Positions 46,685 through 58,790 are shown, counted from the stretch's first letter. The stretch: DNA of 64,000 nt from Scenedesmus sp. ARA3 (GCA_004335835.1 RWJK01001237.1:25360-89359), one strand, 5' to 3'. Notes: generated by a model not told the origin, from the sequence alone. Made by a program: numbers and translations.

Positions 46685-47390
46685 AGTCACGGCCACTCCC
46701 ACAGCAACGGCTGGGGCTGGGGCCGCAAGATGCTGGCTGAGCAGGCACCCACAACCGACAACAGTAACAACCATAACGCTGTTAGTAACAAGGTTGAGGC
46801 TGCCAAGGCCCCTCACGCTGCTGTCAAGCCTGCTGCTGCTGCTGCGGCCAAGCATGCCGCCGCTGCTGCCAAGCCTGCCGCTGCTGCTGCCAAGCCTGCT
46901 GCTTCTGCTGCGGCCAAGCCTGCCGCTGCTGCTGCCAAGCCAGCAGCTGCTGTGAAGGCAGGCAAGGAGTCTGCGAAGCAGTTCCCCCACTACGACTACT
47001 ACGGCCCTTCAGTTGTGGTGAGCATGCAAGACCTGCCCGTTCAGCACTGGTGCAGCAGCAGCTTGGTGCAGCAGGGCTGATGCTGTCAAGCCTGCACAGC
47101 TTTGCAGTTTGTCTTTTCGGCATACAACAGCAGTATTTGTGCAGCGCTGCCTCTGCACAGGGAGCTGTCTGTTGGATCCTTTGACTCTAGCTTACACACA
47201 CTTTAGCAAAGGCACCCCAGATGCCAATGATGCTCATACCTATGCCTATCAGCACCCATGTTAATGTGTGTTGCCTGCTGCCTGTGCCGCCTTTGAACTC
47301 TCTGCTGCGCAGCCCCACGGCAACCACTACGACTACATCCCTGGCCACTACCACTACCATGAGGGCAACCACTACAACAACGGCTGGTGA
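43415..47390 (+). CDS. Secreted His/Gly/Tyr-rich modular protein (novel; possible cell-wall or metal-binding protein)
   Basis: Exons 43415-43466, 43835-44058, 44356-44657, 44853-44918, 45182-45706, 45878-46000, 46687-47017 and 47313-47390 give 566 aa, all in phase. A signal peptide (MKLSRRATLALLLAGLAVAS, cleavage near ASA/A) precedes alternating modules. These are Gly/His/Trp/Tyr-rich blocks (WGHNSGWGHNSNSWGGGG, WGGHGGHHGYNGGYHSMGGY, HGHSHSNGWGWG) and Ala/Lys/Pro/His-rich linkers. Short RRSLLA, GRKILA and GRKMLA motifs sit where a G/H block meets a linker. The exons at 44356 and 47313 begin with almost the same PHG.HYDY..GHYHY module. The 45182 exon contains an internal repeat of about 50 residues (HPHAHPHDAAHTKPDATKPA). 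I know no family match. Secretion, metal (Cu/Zn/Ni) binding or wall structure are inferences from composition. A 265-N gap lies in the intron 46001-46686, so a missing exon cannot be excluded. Confidence 0.75.
43773..43825 (+). repeat. (CTG)n tract at a 3' splice site
   Basis: A run of about 17 CTG units leads into TTTCCTGTAG|TCGCATCC, the acceptor of exon 2 (43835) of the His-rich protein gene. Confidence 0.9.
46165..46583. repeat. 22-bp tandem satellite flanking and apparently filling an assembly gap
   Basis: The unit CCTGATCATGCTGTGGTGCA plus two bases starts at 46171, 46193 and 46215 before the gap and at 46501, 46523 and 46545 after it. The distance 46171 to 46501 is 330 = 15 x 22, so the array stays in register across the Ns. 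Each unit holds a TGATCA palindrome. It lies in an intron of the His-rich protein gene. Confidence 0.92.
46236..46500. other. Assembly gap (265 N)
   Basis: Run of undetermined bases inside the 22-bp satellite. Confidence 1.
46627..46678 (+). repeat. (CTG)n tract at a 3' splice site
   Basis: About 17 CTG units lead into TATTGCAG|TCACGGCC, the acceptor of the exon at 46687. Confidence 0.9.
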
Positions 47391-49634
47391 GCCCTGCTGC
47401 AAGAAGGCCTATGCTGTGTTTGCTTTCTGGCAGCTGGGCAGGCCTCTGGCTGGCGCTGCATTACAACACAATACAATAAATCTCAGGAATGAAACCTGCC
47501 TCAGGCACTAGCCCAGCGGGCCGCTGCTCCGCTCAAGAGGGTGATAGTAGTTGTTGCTGCAGTGTGTTAATAAGCTGATGCACAGGTGCCCCCAGTTCTT
47601 TGCATGCTGGAAGCAGCTTCATGCTTGTTGCAGCAGCTGGGGCAGTCTACGCAACTGCCGCTGCATCCCTACTGTGCCTCGCAACTGCTGCTGACACATG
47701 CTATTTGTTGATGCTTGCAGGGGCAAGCACTAGAGGAGGCAGCATGGCAAGACAGCTTGAGGTCAGCTTGAGTGTTGTGCAGGCTGTGCCTAGCAACTTT
47801 GCTTTTGCAGGATAGTGATTTGGTATGATTAATGTAGCATAGGTGAAGTGTATTTTGGGAGTGGTTGTCTGGCTAGGGTAGATGCTAGCGCTGTGGTGCC
47901 AAGGTGTCAAGATTCTCACACCTGGCACGCTGGTCTAATAATGTGCTTGCAGCAAGCAATAAGCCGTGATGGTTTTTCAAACAGTTGAGCCTCCTGTTGA
48001 TTCTTCAGTTGGTTGTTAGTGGGCTGGGGCAAGCTCCGTTAGCAGCAGTTGCGAAACAGTCTGCTGTGCTTTGCTTCTAGGTTGTGGCATGCCATGGCGG
48101 TACTTCCATTACTAAACTCGTTCTATGTAGTATACTGTTCTTCTGTAGTTGTACCAATGCGAAGCAGCAGCTATGAATTTGGCAGCAGCAGTACCCTGTG
48201 TGTGCATGCACACACGCCTGCTTTCAGCTCTGTGACAGGGCCAGCTGTTGTGTGTGCCCCTTGCCAGGGTGGCGGCTGGCCCAGCAGGCCTTGATAAATC
48301 GTGTAGCAGCAGTGAGTGGTTCAAGATGATGTAAGGATCTGAAGCCTTGTGCTCTGCAAAAGAGCGCTGAACTCTGTTGTCTTTGCTGCTGCTTTGCTTT
48401 TCTATAGTCCTGGTGCCAGTTTCCTATGGTGCTGTCCAGTGAGTAGTAGGCAGGCAGATTGTGCTGCACTTTGTTACGTCAAACCACATTAGCGTTTGAC
48501 TGCTGAAATGTCATTCATTTTAAACTCTAGCGTGTCCTAACATGTTGCTTGTTCTGATTTTGTGTGGGGAAGGCGCTGCCCTGCAGATTAGCTGGATATG
48601 CCATGCTTTTGAACGGTTACTTACAAGATATGGCCTGGTGTCCAGGCATCTCTTTTTCTTTGCTAGGACCTTGTGCTCTGCTTTGCTAGGACTTTGTGCT
48701 TGCAATCAACTCTGCCAACATGCGAATCCCATTATGCTGTGTGACGACCCATTTTTTGTCAAGCAGAACAGCCAGCAGTCGTCAGTTTCTGAAGCACACA
48801 TGGTGCTTACTGACATTCATGTGGCACTGCTGCGGCAGCCAGCATGGCGATCCTGAGGCCTCATTGTGTTCAACCTGTTGCGGCTCATACCATCTATGAT
48901 GGCGCACCATCTTTTGGTACGTGCCAGAACCCACATGTAACTATCCTCTCTCATTGTCAGTTGGGTTCAACATAAGCTTCATAGCAAGCTGCCACAATCT
49001 GCAGCTTGCCTCACTTTTAAATTGTAACAGGTTGACAGGCGGAGCCAGTGCCAAGCTTACTCAAGCTCAGCCGTGGAGCAGTCACTGCTGAGCAGCACAA
49101 CATGTACATCACAGTGTCAGCAGACCTGCTGTTCCAAACAGCAGCTGAGTCAGCTGTGCTGCTGTGCCACAGTAACTGCCGGGCTGGTGTCCTCAAGAAG
49201 CACTGCCAGGGCCCAGTGTCCTTGGGAGTCTGTTTGCTGCCGCAGCAGGCTGGCACAGCACTGCCGCAGCAGGCTGGCACAGCACTGCTGGCAGAGTCAC
49301 GTGTTGGCTTTGGTATTGTTGCTGTCATGGTTGGCCCGGCAAGCACTTGCACTGATGTGTGACATGTCACAGCCATCTCAATGTTGCATTATACCTGCTT
49401 GAAGACCCACGCTACGTCCTGTCACTTAGGAGAGTAACCAGGTCGTTCCCACTTGTTAGCTGTTCTCAGCAGCGTCACCTGCAGATGCTACATACCAGTG
49501 GTACGCCAAGCCAGGGCTGTGTACGAATGAACTCATAGGCGAAGTTGCCTCTATTCAAGGTGTCTGCAGCTCCGTGTGGAGCCTTACCTACTGTTCTCTG
49601 TTCGCCGAAGGGAGTGCCGAGTTATCCTGCAGCT
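47391..49634. other. Intergenic region with one possible exon and a dispersed repeat
   Basis: AATAAA at 47475-47480 may serve the upstream gene. A plus-strand frame from 49039 (after a GACAG acceptor-like site) to a stop at 49360-49362 reads like protein (YITVSADLLFQTAAESAVLL, GFGIVAVMVGPAS) and contains a short internal repeat. I cannot find its partner exons or family, so it stays a candidate terminal exon only. The segment 48863-48955 is related to 55187-55255 (dispersed repeat entry). The remainder shows nothing supportable. Confidence 0.4.
48863..48955. repeat. Dispersed repeat, copy 1
   Basis: The segment (TGTGTTCAACCTGTTG..GCTCATACC...CC.GAACCCACATGTAACTATCC) aligns by eye with 55187-55255, sharing a CCCACATGTA.CTATCCTC core of near identity. 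One copy is intergenic and one is intronic. No terminal repeats or target-site duplications were seen. Confidence 0.6.
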
Positions 49635-52600
49635 ATGCCGCACATCAGGGGCCGCCATGCGCTGTTCACGGTGTTAATTAGCTTCGCGGTGCTTATTCAG
49701 TTGTGCATGGGCTTGAAGGTGGGCAGATCTTGACTTCACATACGAGCCCAAAAGGCAGAAGGGCCCGGCAAGCCAGATTGATAGCTGGGATGTAGCACGT
49801 CGCCTGCTAAGAAACAACGCAACACCATGTTTGTTTATGGCAACGTTGCTTCGAGCCGTGAAACCCCCTGTGTGTCCGCCGGTCACAATTGCAGCTGTTG
49901 TTGGCATGCTGGCAAGTTACCCACTGTGCTTTGCCTCATGTCAGTGCCTCATGGGATGCATACATACTCATGACATCCAAGAACATTCTCTTGACACATT
50001 TTGGCACTCGCAGCTCGCGGCTGTTGGTGATTATGGCGTGGACACTGTCAACGAAGGCAAGGTACGCAGCAGCACACGGCAGCAGCACATGAGTGCAAGC
50101 TGAGCTGGCAGCAGCAGACCTGTACCAGCTGTAGCATGTGTGCTACTGCTGCAGCAGAGGTGTATTCAGATACACAGTATTTTTCCAGATGTTCTGTATG
50201 TGCAGTAGGCTGTTGTGCCCTGCACAAGGCATACGCTGCACAGTGTGCGTGCCTGCTCGGTGACGCTCCTCAACTGGAGCTTCCAGTCCGGAAGTGGATT
50301 CAGCTGATGAAGATTAACAGCAGCTGCGTTCCTTTTCACCTTGCAGGTGGCCAACATGATCAAGGCTTGGGACGTGGATGCGGTGATGGCTCTGGGAGGT
50401 GAGGCAGCAGCAGTGTGTGTGCGACAAATTGACACGCAGCATCCGCAAAGCAGCAGCAGCAGCAGCACGCACGTTCCAGCTGTATATGTTTGATCTATTC
50501 TTGCAATGTTGTCAGTCGGTAGCCAGCCAGCTGGTGAACCTGCAGCCACTGCGCAGAAAGCGCACCAGCACAGACACTGCATGGCAGCAGCAGCACCAGC
50601 TGCAAGTTGTGCTGCTCGTCAGCTTTATGTAAAAGCCAGATCGTGCTGAAATCATCATGCGTTCTCAAAGGGTGCAGGCTGGCAGAGGCCATGTGAGCCG
50701 CAGCTTGCAGGCTTCACAAACAGCATTGGCTAGCCGGCAGCATAAGTGCGCAGCAGCAGCTAAACCAGCTTCAGCACCGTCAGCAGCAGCAGCAGCAACA
50801 GCAAGAAAACACTTGCTCACAATGCCAAGAACACTGCTTGTGCTTCACAGCTGCTGTTGCACTGGGCTGCTAGAAGCTGTGTGATTCCTGGTAAGACCCT
50901 TCTCGTGCTGTCCCTGCTATGCACTGCCGGCGTGCTGCTGCCATATTGCCTGCAGACAACAATTACCCGACTGGCGGCAATGACACTATTGGTGAGTCAC
51001 ATTCAGCTGGCATGCAGTTCACGCAGCACGCCCATGAACACAGCAGCAACGTGCCGCAGCTGTAAGATGAGACTGGCAGCACTTTCAGCCACTGTCATAC
51101 ACACGACCGCGTGCTTTTCTAGATGCCGCCATCCAGAATGCGGAGACAACTGCGCATTGTATGTTACATGCACTGCATTGCTCAAAACAGCCCCAGCCTC
51201 CACACACCCATGCATAACATCCAGGCCAGCAGTGCCACATTCAACTCTATCATGCACCACATCCAACATAAACAGCCGCAGGGCGTTTGCGCTGCGCACG
51301 CCTTCTGCCTACAGCCACCAGCTGGTCACCCACGCACCCTGCTTTCTGTGTCTCTGTTCCCGATCACACCGCTGCGCACCGCAACAGACAAAAACATTGG
51401 CAAGTACTATGCCAGCTTCATCCACCCCTACAAGGGTGCCTTTGGCCCCGGCCCGCCCTCGAGCACCAACCGCTTCTGGGCAGTGCCCGGCAACCACGAC
51501 GTGAGCGACCACGCTGCAGATTTAACATATGTTATAACAGCAAGTATAACAGCTGCGTGAGAGCTTTGCTCCTCCTACATGCCTCTTGGCGGCCAGTGCG
51601 TGTGGATTTTCCCATTTTGTCGCGTGAAGCATGTAATTTTGCTGCTGCTGCTGCTGCTGCTGCCGCCGCCTTTGCTGCTGCTGCTGCTGCTGCTGGTGCA
51701 GTGGGGTGCCAGCTGCGGTGACAACTTTGTCGCCTGCGACCTTTCCTGTGTCAAGGGCACGCTAGCGCCTCAGCTGTGGTACCTACCGCCAGGCAAAGCC
51801 TACTACACTCAGAAGCTTGGTAGGCAGTGGCTGCTGCAGCAGCAGCTGATGGCAGATTGATGTGACAGCAGAGACAAGTACCATCTTTGCTGCCCTAAGA
51901 GTGCAGCAGGCTGGGTGGTGCGGCCGCTGCATGAGCAGCCTTCACCCGTTTTGTGCTTTGGTGCAGCTGCGGTGCTGTGCATGCAAAAAAAAGGCGTGTC
52001 GTGCAGCGTAGATTGCACAGGCCAGCCGGCAGCATCTGCAAGTGATGATCTCTCCCCACGGTTCTACTATGCTCAACGTGTGACCAGGCCAGCTGCTGCA
52101 CATGGCTTTGCTACGCGCCCCTTCCCTTGCTTGCTGCTGTGAGGGCTGCTCCCTTGATAAAGTTATTCCATCCCTCTGCCACCTCTAGCACCTCTCCTGC
52201 CGGAATCACCTCTGTCATATAAACTGCGGCTGCCCGTCTGCTGCACTGTTGTCACAGGCGGCAACCTGGTGGAGCTCTTTGCGCTGGACAGCGACTGCCA
52301 CCAGCCCGACGGCACCGACAAAACCTCCAAGCAGGCGCTGTGGCTGGAGGCAGCTCTGAAAGCCAGCAGCGCCACATGGAGGCTGGTCATGCTGCACCAC
52401 TCACCCTTCAGCTCTTCCACATCACACGGCAGCATCCCCCGCGTGCAGTGGTGAGCAGATAGCTTATGTTCTCATCTTTCCTGCATCTTTCCTGCAAGCA
52501 AATGCTGGCTGCTGACGCTGTTCCAGCTGGCATATCGGCAACCAGCAATTGATACAACGTGCCGGCAGCTCCTGCGGCCTGTGATCGAACGTTAGAAATC

Positions 52601-52963
52601 CTGCAAGCATCCACCAGGCAAAACAGGCATATGGCTTGCGATCATGTACCGTGATGTGTCACACTGATTCAAACCAAAGCGAGTGCTGCTATGTTGTGTC
52701 CCCATGCAGGCCCTTTGAAGAGTGGGGCGCGCATGCTGTGTTCTCGGGCCACGATCATGTGAGTGGCTGCACATGGTTCAGGCAACATCCCAGCAACTTG
52801 CATCACCAGTGCTGATCTGTTGATGGCTGCGGCAGCTCCTGTTCGATTACTGGCTTCTGTCTGTATATGCTGCTCTTGCGGCTGCCAGCACTGCGTCTGC
52901 TGCTGCTGCTGCTACTGCCGCCGTTTGCCGCGGTTGGTGTATGTGTCAATCGCTGTGTCTTCT

Positions 52964-53001
<38 letters not shown>

Positions 53002-55810
53002 TTGTATGAGCGCATCCTGAAAAACCAGGGCTTCCCCTACTTTGTCAACGGCATCGGCGGCCAGAACATCAACAGCTTCAAGGGCGCGCTGGAGCAAGGT
53101 GGGGGCTGGCTGTAGCCCACACATGGTGTTGTTTCTAGGACAAGGAGTAGGACTGAGGAAAAGTACCAAAACCAGGACTAGAACTGCGTCTAGGCTGCAA
53201 CCGCCTGCACCGACCTTGAAGCCTGTGCTTGAGGCGGATGGAACCTTGTCGGGCTATCTGCAGCAGCTATGCGTTGCTGCCATGCCTCGCACCCATACTC
53301 GGCATTACAATCCCCTGGTTGCAAACGCCGTTTGTGCCTGTCCTGCCTGATGCCTGTTTGCCCGTGTGCCTGCAGGCAGCGAAGCCCGCTACAACGCCGT
53401 GCACGGCGCGCAGCTGCTCACCCTGACCGACACCACAGCCGACATCGCCTTCTATGCCGCAACAGACCCATCCTCCCTGATCGACTGCTACCGCATCACA
53501 AAGGCAGCAGCCGGCGGCGTCACCTACGGCGCTTGCACGCCGCAGGGCGGAGGCGAAGGGCAGCAGTACTCGCTCCTGACGGGTGATACGGCGCAGGCTG
53601 GCACTGACAAGCTGGTGGCCTGGAAGTGAGCTGCTGTGCTGTGCTGTGGGGCTGTGTGGTGTGCTGTGCTGTGCTGTGGGGCTGTGTGCTGTGCTGTGCT
53701 GTGCTGTGCTGTGTTGTGTTGGGCTGCGCTGAGCCGTGCTGGGCTGTGTTGGGCTGGGCTGGGCTGTAGCTTGGGTGGCTTCAGTGCAACGTTGTTGTCT
53801 GATGACTGCATCAAGCCTCAGGGGCATCACTGTTGAGCGGTGTCTCAGTTGGGTTTGTATGTGGTGTGTGTAGACATATGTTTGTTTGTTGAGCAAGAGT
53901 GCAGCTGTGTGTCCATCGTACTATTGCATGATCACGTTTCTGCTGCTGCCCCTACTGGTGCTCCACCGCTGCTGCTGCTCCCGCTGCTACCCACCGCTGC
54001 TGCTGCTGCTCCTGCTGCTCCTGCTGCTGCTGTTGTTCCTGCTGCTGCCGCACCAGGTACATTGCCTCATCAACAGCGGAGGAGCTGGAGGGCGGCTGCA
54101 GCGCAGCAGGGCAGGAGGCGGGCTGCTGGCGCTCCAGCAGCTACAGCGACAGCAGCTGGGTGGTGGGCAGGACACGCTTCGGGTGAGCAGCTCAGAGACA
54201 GTGCTGGTTACATATCAATCGCGGCACCATGTAACGCCGATTGTTGCAAGTGCACGCGGCTTTTGCAAACGCCTAGCTGTTGTCTGCTAGCACCATAGTG
54301 CATGGACCGTGCACGCTGCCCCGCCAGGCACTGAGAGCTTCAAATTGAATTTGAAATGGCATTTCCTGGCCAGTGTGTCTTGGCATCTTGCTGCAGCTGA
54401 CTGTGTGCTGCGCTAGCGCAGCATGCCTAGCTGCCGCTGCAGGATGCGGCACAATGAAGCATGCTGCTGCAGCTGCATGTGCTGCCTGCATGTCTGGCAG
54501 TATAGAGGTAGTCATCAACGTTCATTACGCGTCCTTGCTTTGCATGCAGGTTACACATGAATGTCATGCACACATTCTTGTTATAAAATGGCCATGCACT
54601 GTGTCGTGTTGCAGGTATGGCTCTGACTGGCCCTACACCAGCCCCATGACAGACACAACCTCAGGCATACTGCACCACTGGTTCAGGTGACAGGGTTTGG
54701 CTGCAGCTGCTGAGTGGCTTGACTGACACACACCAAACAACTCGCGCAGCTTGGACATGTGACGAGGCCTGGCTCTAAATCACTGTACTTCTGTGCACCA
54801 GCAAGGCCAAGCTCGCCAGATTTTAAGCACGTGTAGCAGGATGTTAGAACGCCTGCCTGCATGGTGACTCTGCATTCCTTCACTGCTTTTATGGATGCGC
54901 ACAAGCAGCATCTCCTCAGCAGCATAGACAAACTGCCATCGCTGGATACACTGCACTGCACTGTGCTTGCAGGACTTCCGTGTGCCTCACCACTGACACA
55001 CTGGCCAAGCTCAATGCGGCCATTGCAGCACAGCAGCTGCGGCTCAAGGTCATGTCTGACAACACGGCGGAGGTGTTCATCAACGGCCGCAGCGTGTACA
55101 AGGACCCCCTGGCAGACCATGAGCCCACGTGAGTGCCTTGCAAATTGCAAAGCGTCACTCTCCTTTTCTGGTCTCAGACCATGTGTTCACCCTGTTGTGC
55201 CTCATGCCGTCTCAAATGGTGCCAAGACCCACATGTAGCTATCCTCCCTCAAAGCGGTATGAGTGGTGTTTCAGCTGCAGGGCATGCACAGGCACCGCGA
55301 GCTGGCTGAAGCGACTGTATCTGAAGCGTATCTGCAAGTGTTGTGTGTTTGCACAGCGGTACATGTGTTGTGTAGCTGTTCAGGCTGCCAGTGTTTGCAC
55401 AGGCTGAATTGCATACTGCTTTAATTCAGCACCTGCTGCTTGCGTGGTGGTACTACCACCTGTGCAGTGTATAAGCTTGTTATGGCCATGTTATGTGGCT
55501 TCCTATGTGCGCGCTGCTGAGCATATCGATTCAACAGCGGATGTCGTGAGCTTCCTCTGCTTCACTGCATTGCATTGTGCTTCACTGCAGGTACTGGAAC
55601 ACCGATGTGGTTGAGAACCAGGGAGTGTACCAGGAAGGTGGGCATGCAGCAAGACTCATTTGCAAATCCTGCAACTGCGGAGCCTAGTTGATGGCAGAGG
55701 CAGGCAGTGCTCCCATTTTCATCTCTTTTAGGAAGCTCCAGGGCGTTAGTGGTGGTGGGCTTGTTTAATGGGCAATCAAGTGTAACTGTTGGTGACCCTG
55801 CTGCTGCTTC

Positions 55811-55849
<39 letters not shown>

Positions 55850-58155
55850 AACGTGGCTGGTACAGGCACCAACGTCATTGCTGTGCACGTAACCAACACA
55901 GCAGGTACGTTCCCCTGTGAGCAGCCGCAGCCAGCCGTGCATGAGCCAGGCCTGCAGTGCAGGACACCGACTGGGCTGTGACAATCGTAGCATGTGGGCC
56001 TTGCCAGCTGATGCGAGCATCTTGCAGCTGAATGCTTACAGAGCCATGTAACGGCTTGTGTGCAAGCTGCAGTTTGTCACATCAAGTATTGGCCGCAACT
56101 GGATGTGCTGCAGCATTTATCGTGTTGTTCTCTCCTGGTACCATCCCCTGCAGGTTCCTCAGATGCTGCAATGGACCTCGACCTTGTCTACAAAGCAGCA
56201 GCAGCCATCACCTCCCCACCCTCACCCGTACCCCAAGAGTCCCTCACCACAACAGCCATCACCACCACCTCCTTCACACTATCATGGGCTAAGCCAGCCT
56301 GCGATGGCATCGGCGTCATCCAGATCTACGAAATCAACCTCACCCCGCCACGCCCTGCTGGAAATATCTCGGCTGTCCAAGTAACCAACCCCTTCCAGCC
56401 CACCTACCAGACAGTGGTGGATGGCCTGGCTGCATGTACAACCTATACGGTGACGATATCCGCTGGGAATGCGGCCTGGCTGTCTGGAGAAAGCAGTGTA
56501 ACTGTGAAGACGGCGTGCGCACCACCACCACCAACTCTGCCGCGCTTCTCACTGCTGACGGGCTTGCCTGCAAGGAACACTGCGGCTGTGCGTGCCCCGC
56601 TGTTCTGGAGGTGCGTGGAAGTACCAGCTGTCATGTTGGCTGTCTTTCTGTCATCAACAGCAGGTTGCTCTCAGCCAACACCTATGCTGTGATGCTAGGA
56701 GCAGCAGCCGCTACGAGCACTATTAGGGAAGCTTTTACATGTCACCTTCTTTGATCTCATTTGATCACAAGTCAGCGACCAACATCCCAGCTGACTGCAG
56801 CTTCTCCCTGTTGGTATATTCAGGTACATGTCCACCAGCGGTGCAATCGCCACAACTTGGAACCAGGTTGCATTCAATGACGCTGCTTGGAAAGTGGGCA
56901 GGAGCCGCTTCGGGTGAGCTGAGCCCGGCAACCCCACACATGCAGCAGCACACATGCGGCAGCACACATGCAGCAGCACACATGCAGCAGCACACATGCA
57001 GCACCACACATGCAGCAGCAGGGCGGTGGGCAATGGCATTTTCTTGCTGCAGCTGCGTGTGCTGCTGCAGGGAGCCTGGGTACTTTGTCTGCACATGCCA
57101 ATGAGCGTTATGACCTCTGGTGGATTTGCCACACATGGCAAGTGCATGTTAGGCTCAAGTGCAACTGCGATGTGACAGGGCTTGTGTGTGTGCTGTCCTT
57201 CCAAAGCCACCGCTGCGTTACAGCTACCACCTCACTACCGCGCCTTGCTTCTGTGCTGCACTGTTGTGTGGACATGTGCCTGCAGGTATGGGCCTGACTA
57301 CAACTGGACGACTATCTTGCCAAACGCTTCCATAGCGCTGGGCCACTACTTCCGTACCAGTTTCTGCCTGTCAGCCGCACGCCGCAACTGGCTGCTGCAG
57401 CCAGGCCGGGCGCTGCAGCTGAGCGTGTTTGCTGACAATGGTGCTGACGTGTACATCAATGGGCAGCAGGTGCTCGGGAATTCGAATGCCAACCAGGATG
57501 CGCTCTACTGGAACAACAAGGTCACGGTGCCTGCAAACGTGCTTCGTCAAGGTAACCGCAGTGTTGTGGCCTGTGCCAGTGCAAAAGTTCCTGCTGCTGG
57601 TCACGTCAGCCACTGCTGTGATTGCAAGTTCCTGATATGCACCGCTTTTACACGTCAAAACACGCGCAGCCCTCACATCTGCTCCTAGTGTGCAAGTGCG
57701 GGTCGTTAACTGCTGACCCTGCTGCTGCTGCTGCTGCTGCTGCTTTTGCTGCTGCAGGCACCAACGTGATCGCTGCATTCGTGTCAAACACCGCAAAGTC
57801 CACCGACGCAGCCTTCGACCTGGACATACAGTACACGGCCCCCGCAGCCAACACAGAAGTCCCAGGCCAGGTCACCAATGCACTCGCAACTCCCACTGCT
57901 GCTGGCGACGCAGCTGTGTTCACCTGGACAAAGCCACAATGCGATGGCAGTGGGTTTATCACCAAGTACACCATAACAAACAACTTCTGGCCGCCAGATG
58001 CGGCACCGTTGGTGCGGCGCGTCGGTAATCCCTTTGTGTCAAGGTATACCTTGACCTTTCCTGGCCTGAACCCATGTGATGACTCGTTGTACGAGATCAG
58101 GGCTGTTAATGCTGCTGGCAGCTCTGAGCCGGTGCTGTTTGGCATAAAATGCTGA
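49635..58155 (+). CDS. Secreted metallophosphatase (purple-acid-phosphatase-like) with two tandem galactose-binding-like + FN3 modules
   Basis: Nineteen exons: 49635-49718, 50014-50061, 50347-50398, 50956-50991, 51388-51500, 51702-51819, 52258-52450, 52710-52758, 53002-53098, 53376-53625, 54057-54182, 54615-54686, 54973-55128, 55591-55637, 55866-55904, 56154-56610, 56824-56913, 57286-57551 and 57758-58155. They give 896 aa, all in phase. A hydrophobic N terminus (LFTVLISFAVLIQLCMGL) acts as signal. All calcineurin-like metal motifs are present: GDYG (33-36), GDNNYP (61-66), GNHDW (108-112), HHSP (197-200) and GHDH (228-231). The enzyme should hydrolyse phosphomonoesters using a di-metal centre, outside the cell or in the secretory pathway. 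Residues about 345-505 and 635-785 are related beta-sandwich modules (VVGRTRFGYG / KVGRSRFGYG; AEVFINGRSVY / ADVYINGQQVL; GTNVIAVHVTNTA / GTNVIAAFVSNTA), each followed by an FN3-like domain. A role in phosphate scavenging is an inference. Confidence 0.9.
53632..53768 (+). repeat. CTGTG pentanucleotide-type minisatellite in intron
   Basis: An imprecise array of GCTGT/GCTGTG units with GGGGCT and TGGGCT variants starts right after the donor of the exon ending at 53625. The strand is G/T-rich throughout, like a degenerating microsatellite. Confidence 0.85.
55187..55255. repeat. Dispersed repeat, copy 2
   Basis: Related to 48863-48955. It lies inside the intron 55129-55590 of the phosphatase gene and shares TGTGTTCA.CCTGTTG, CTCATGCC.TCT and CCCACATGTA.CTATCCTC. 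Confidence 0.6.
56935..57022 (+). repeat. Short minisatellite (ACACATGCAGCAGC-type units)
   Basis: About six units of 13-15 bp built on CACACATGCAGCAG, in the intron 56914-57285 of the phosphatase gene. Confidence 0.9.
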
Positions 58156-58790
58156 GCTGTGCTGATGACGGCGCCGCACTGCCAGCTGGCATTGCGGCAG
58201 CCATCTGCAAGCGGGCGCCTGCCTGCAATGGAAGGCAGAGCTGCTGCAATGGAAGGCTCTGGCACAAACATGGAAGATGTGTGGTGAACGTCTGCATCAT
58301 TTGGCTGTCCTGTGATTGTGTGCTCGTTCCGATGTACGCTGACGATAAAGCTCAGAGCCATGGTCGTCTGGCTCCCACAACTATCCTACATATAGTCGAG
58401 CAAGCCGTGGTTGAGGCACTGCACATACGCAGTTGTATGCGCAGTCTGGAACAGTTGGCTACAATGTTGTGTTTGTGAGCGCTGCGCTGTGCTGCGGACT
58501 TTGCGGCATGCCTTGCTGCCCCAGCTGGCCTTCTGCACGTGTGCCTTATGTGCGCTTTCTCCGGTTTGTTGGCCCAGGTTCATACAACTGCTACAAATAA
58601 GGCTGTCTTGCTGATGCGAAGTTGCACAGGTGATCCCATTCCGGTTTAAAGCACGTGTTTGCTGAAGGCGCTGCAGGTCTGTGACGATGTGGCCAGTCTG
58701 CCGTTGCTGACTGCGTTCTTGTTTGTGAGGTTTCCTGCATGGTGATGTGCTGCTGACTTTGACACGCCTTGCATGCCCTCTGCTGCCGAT

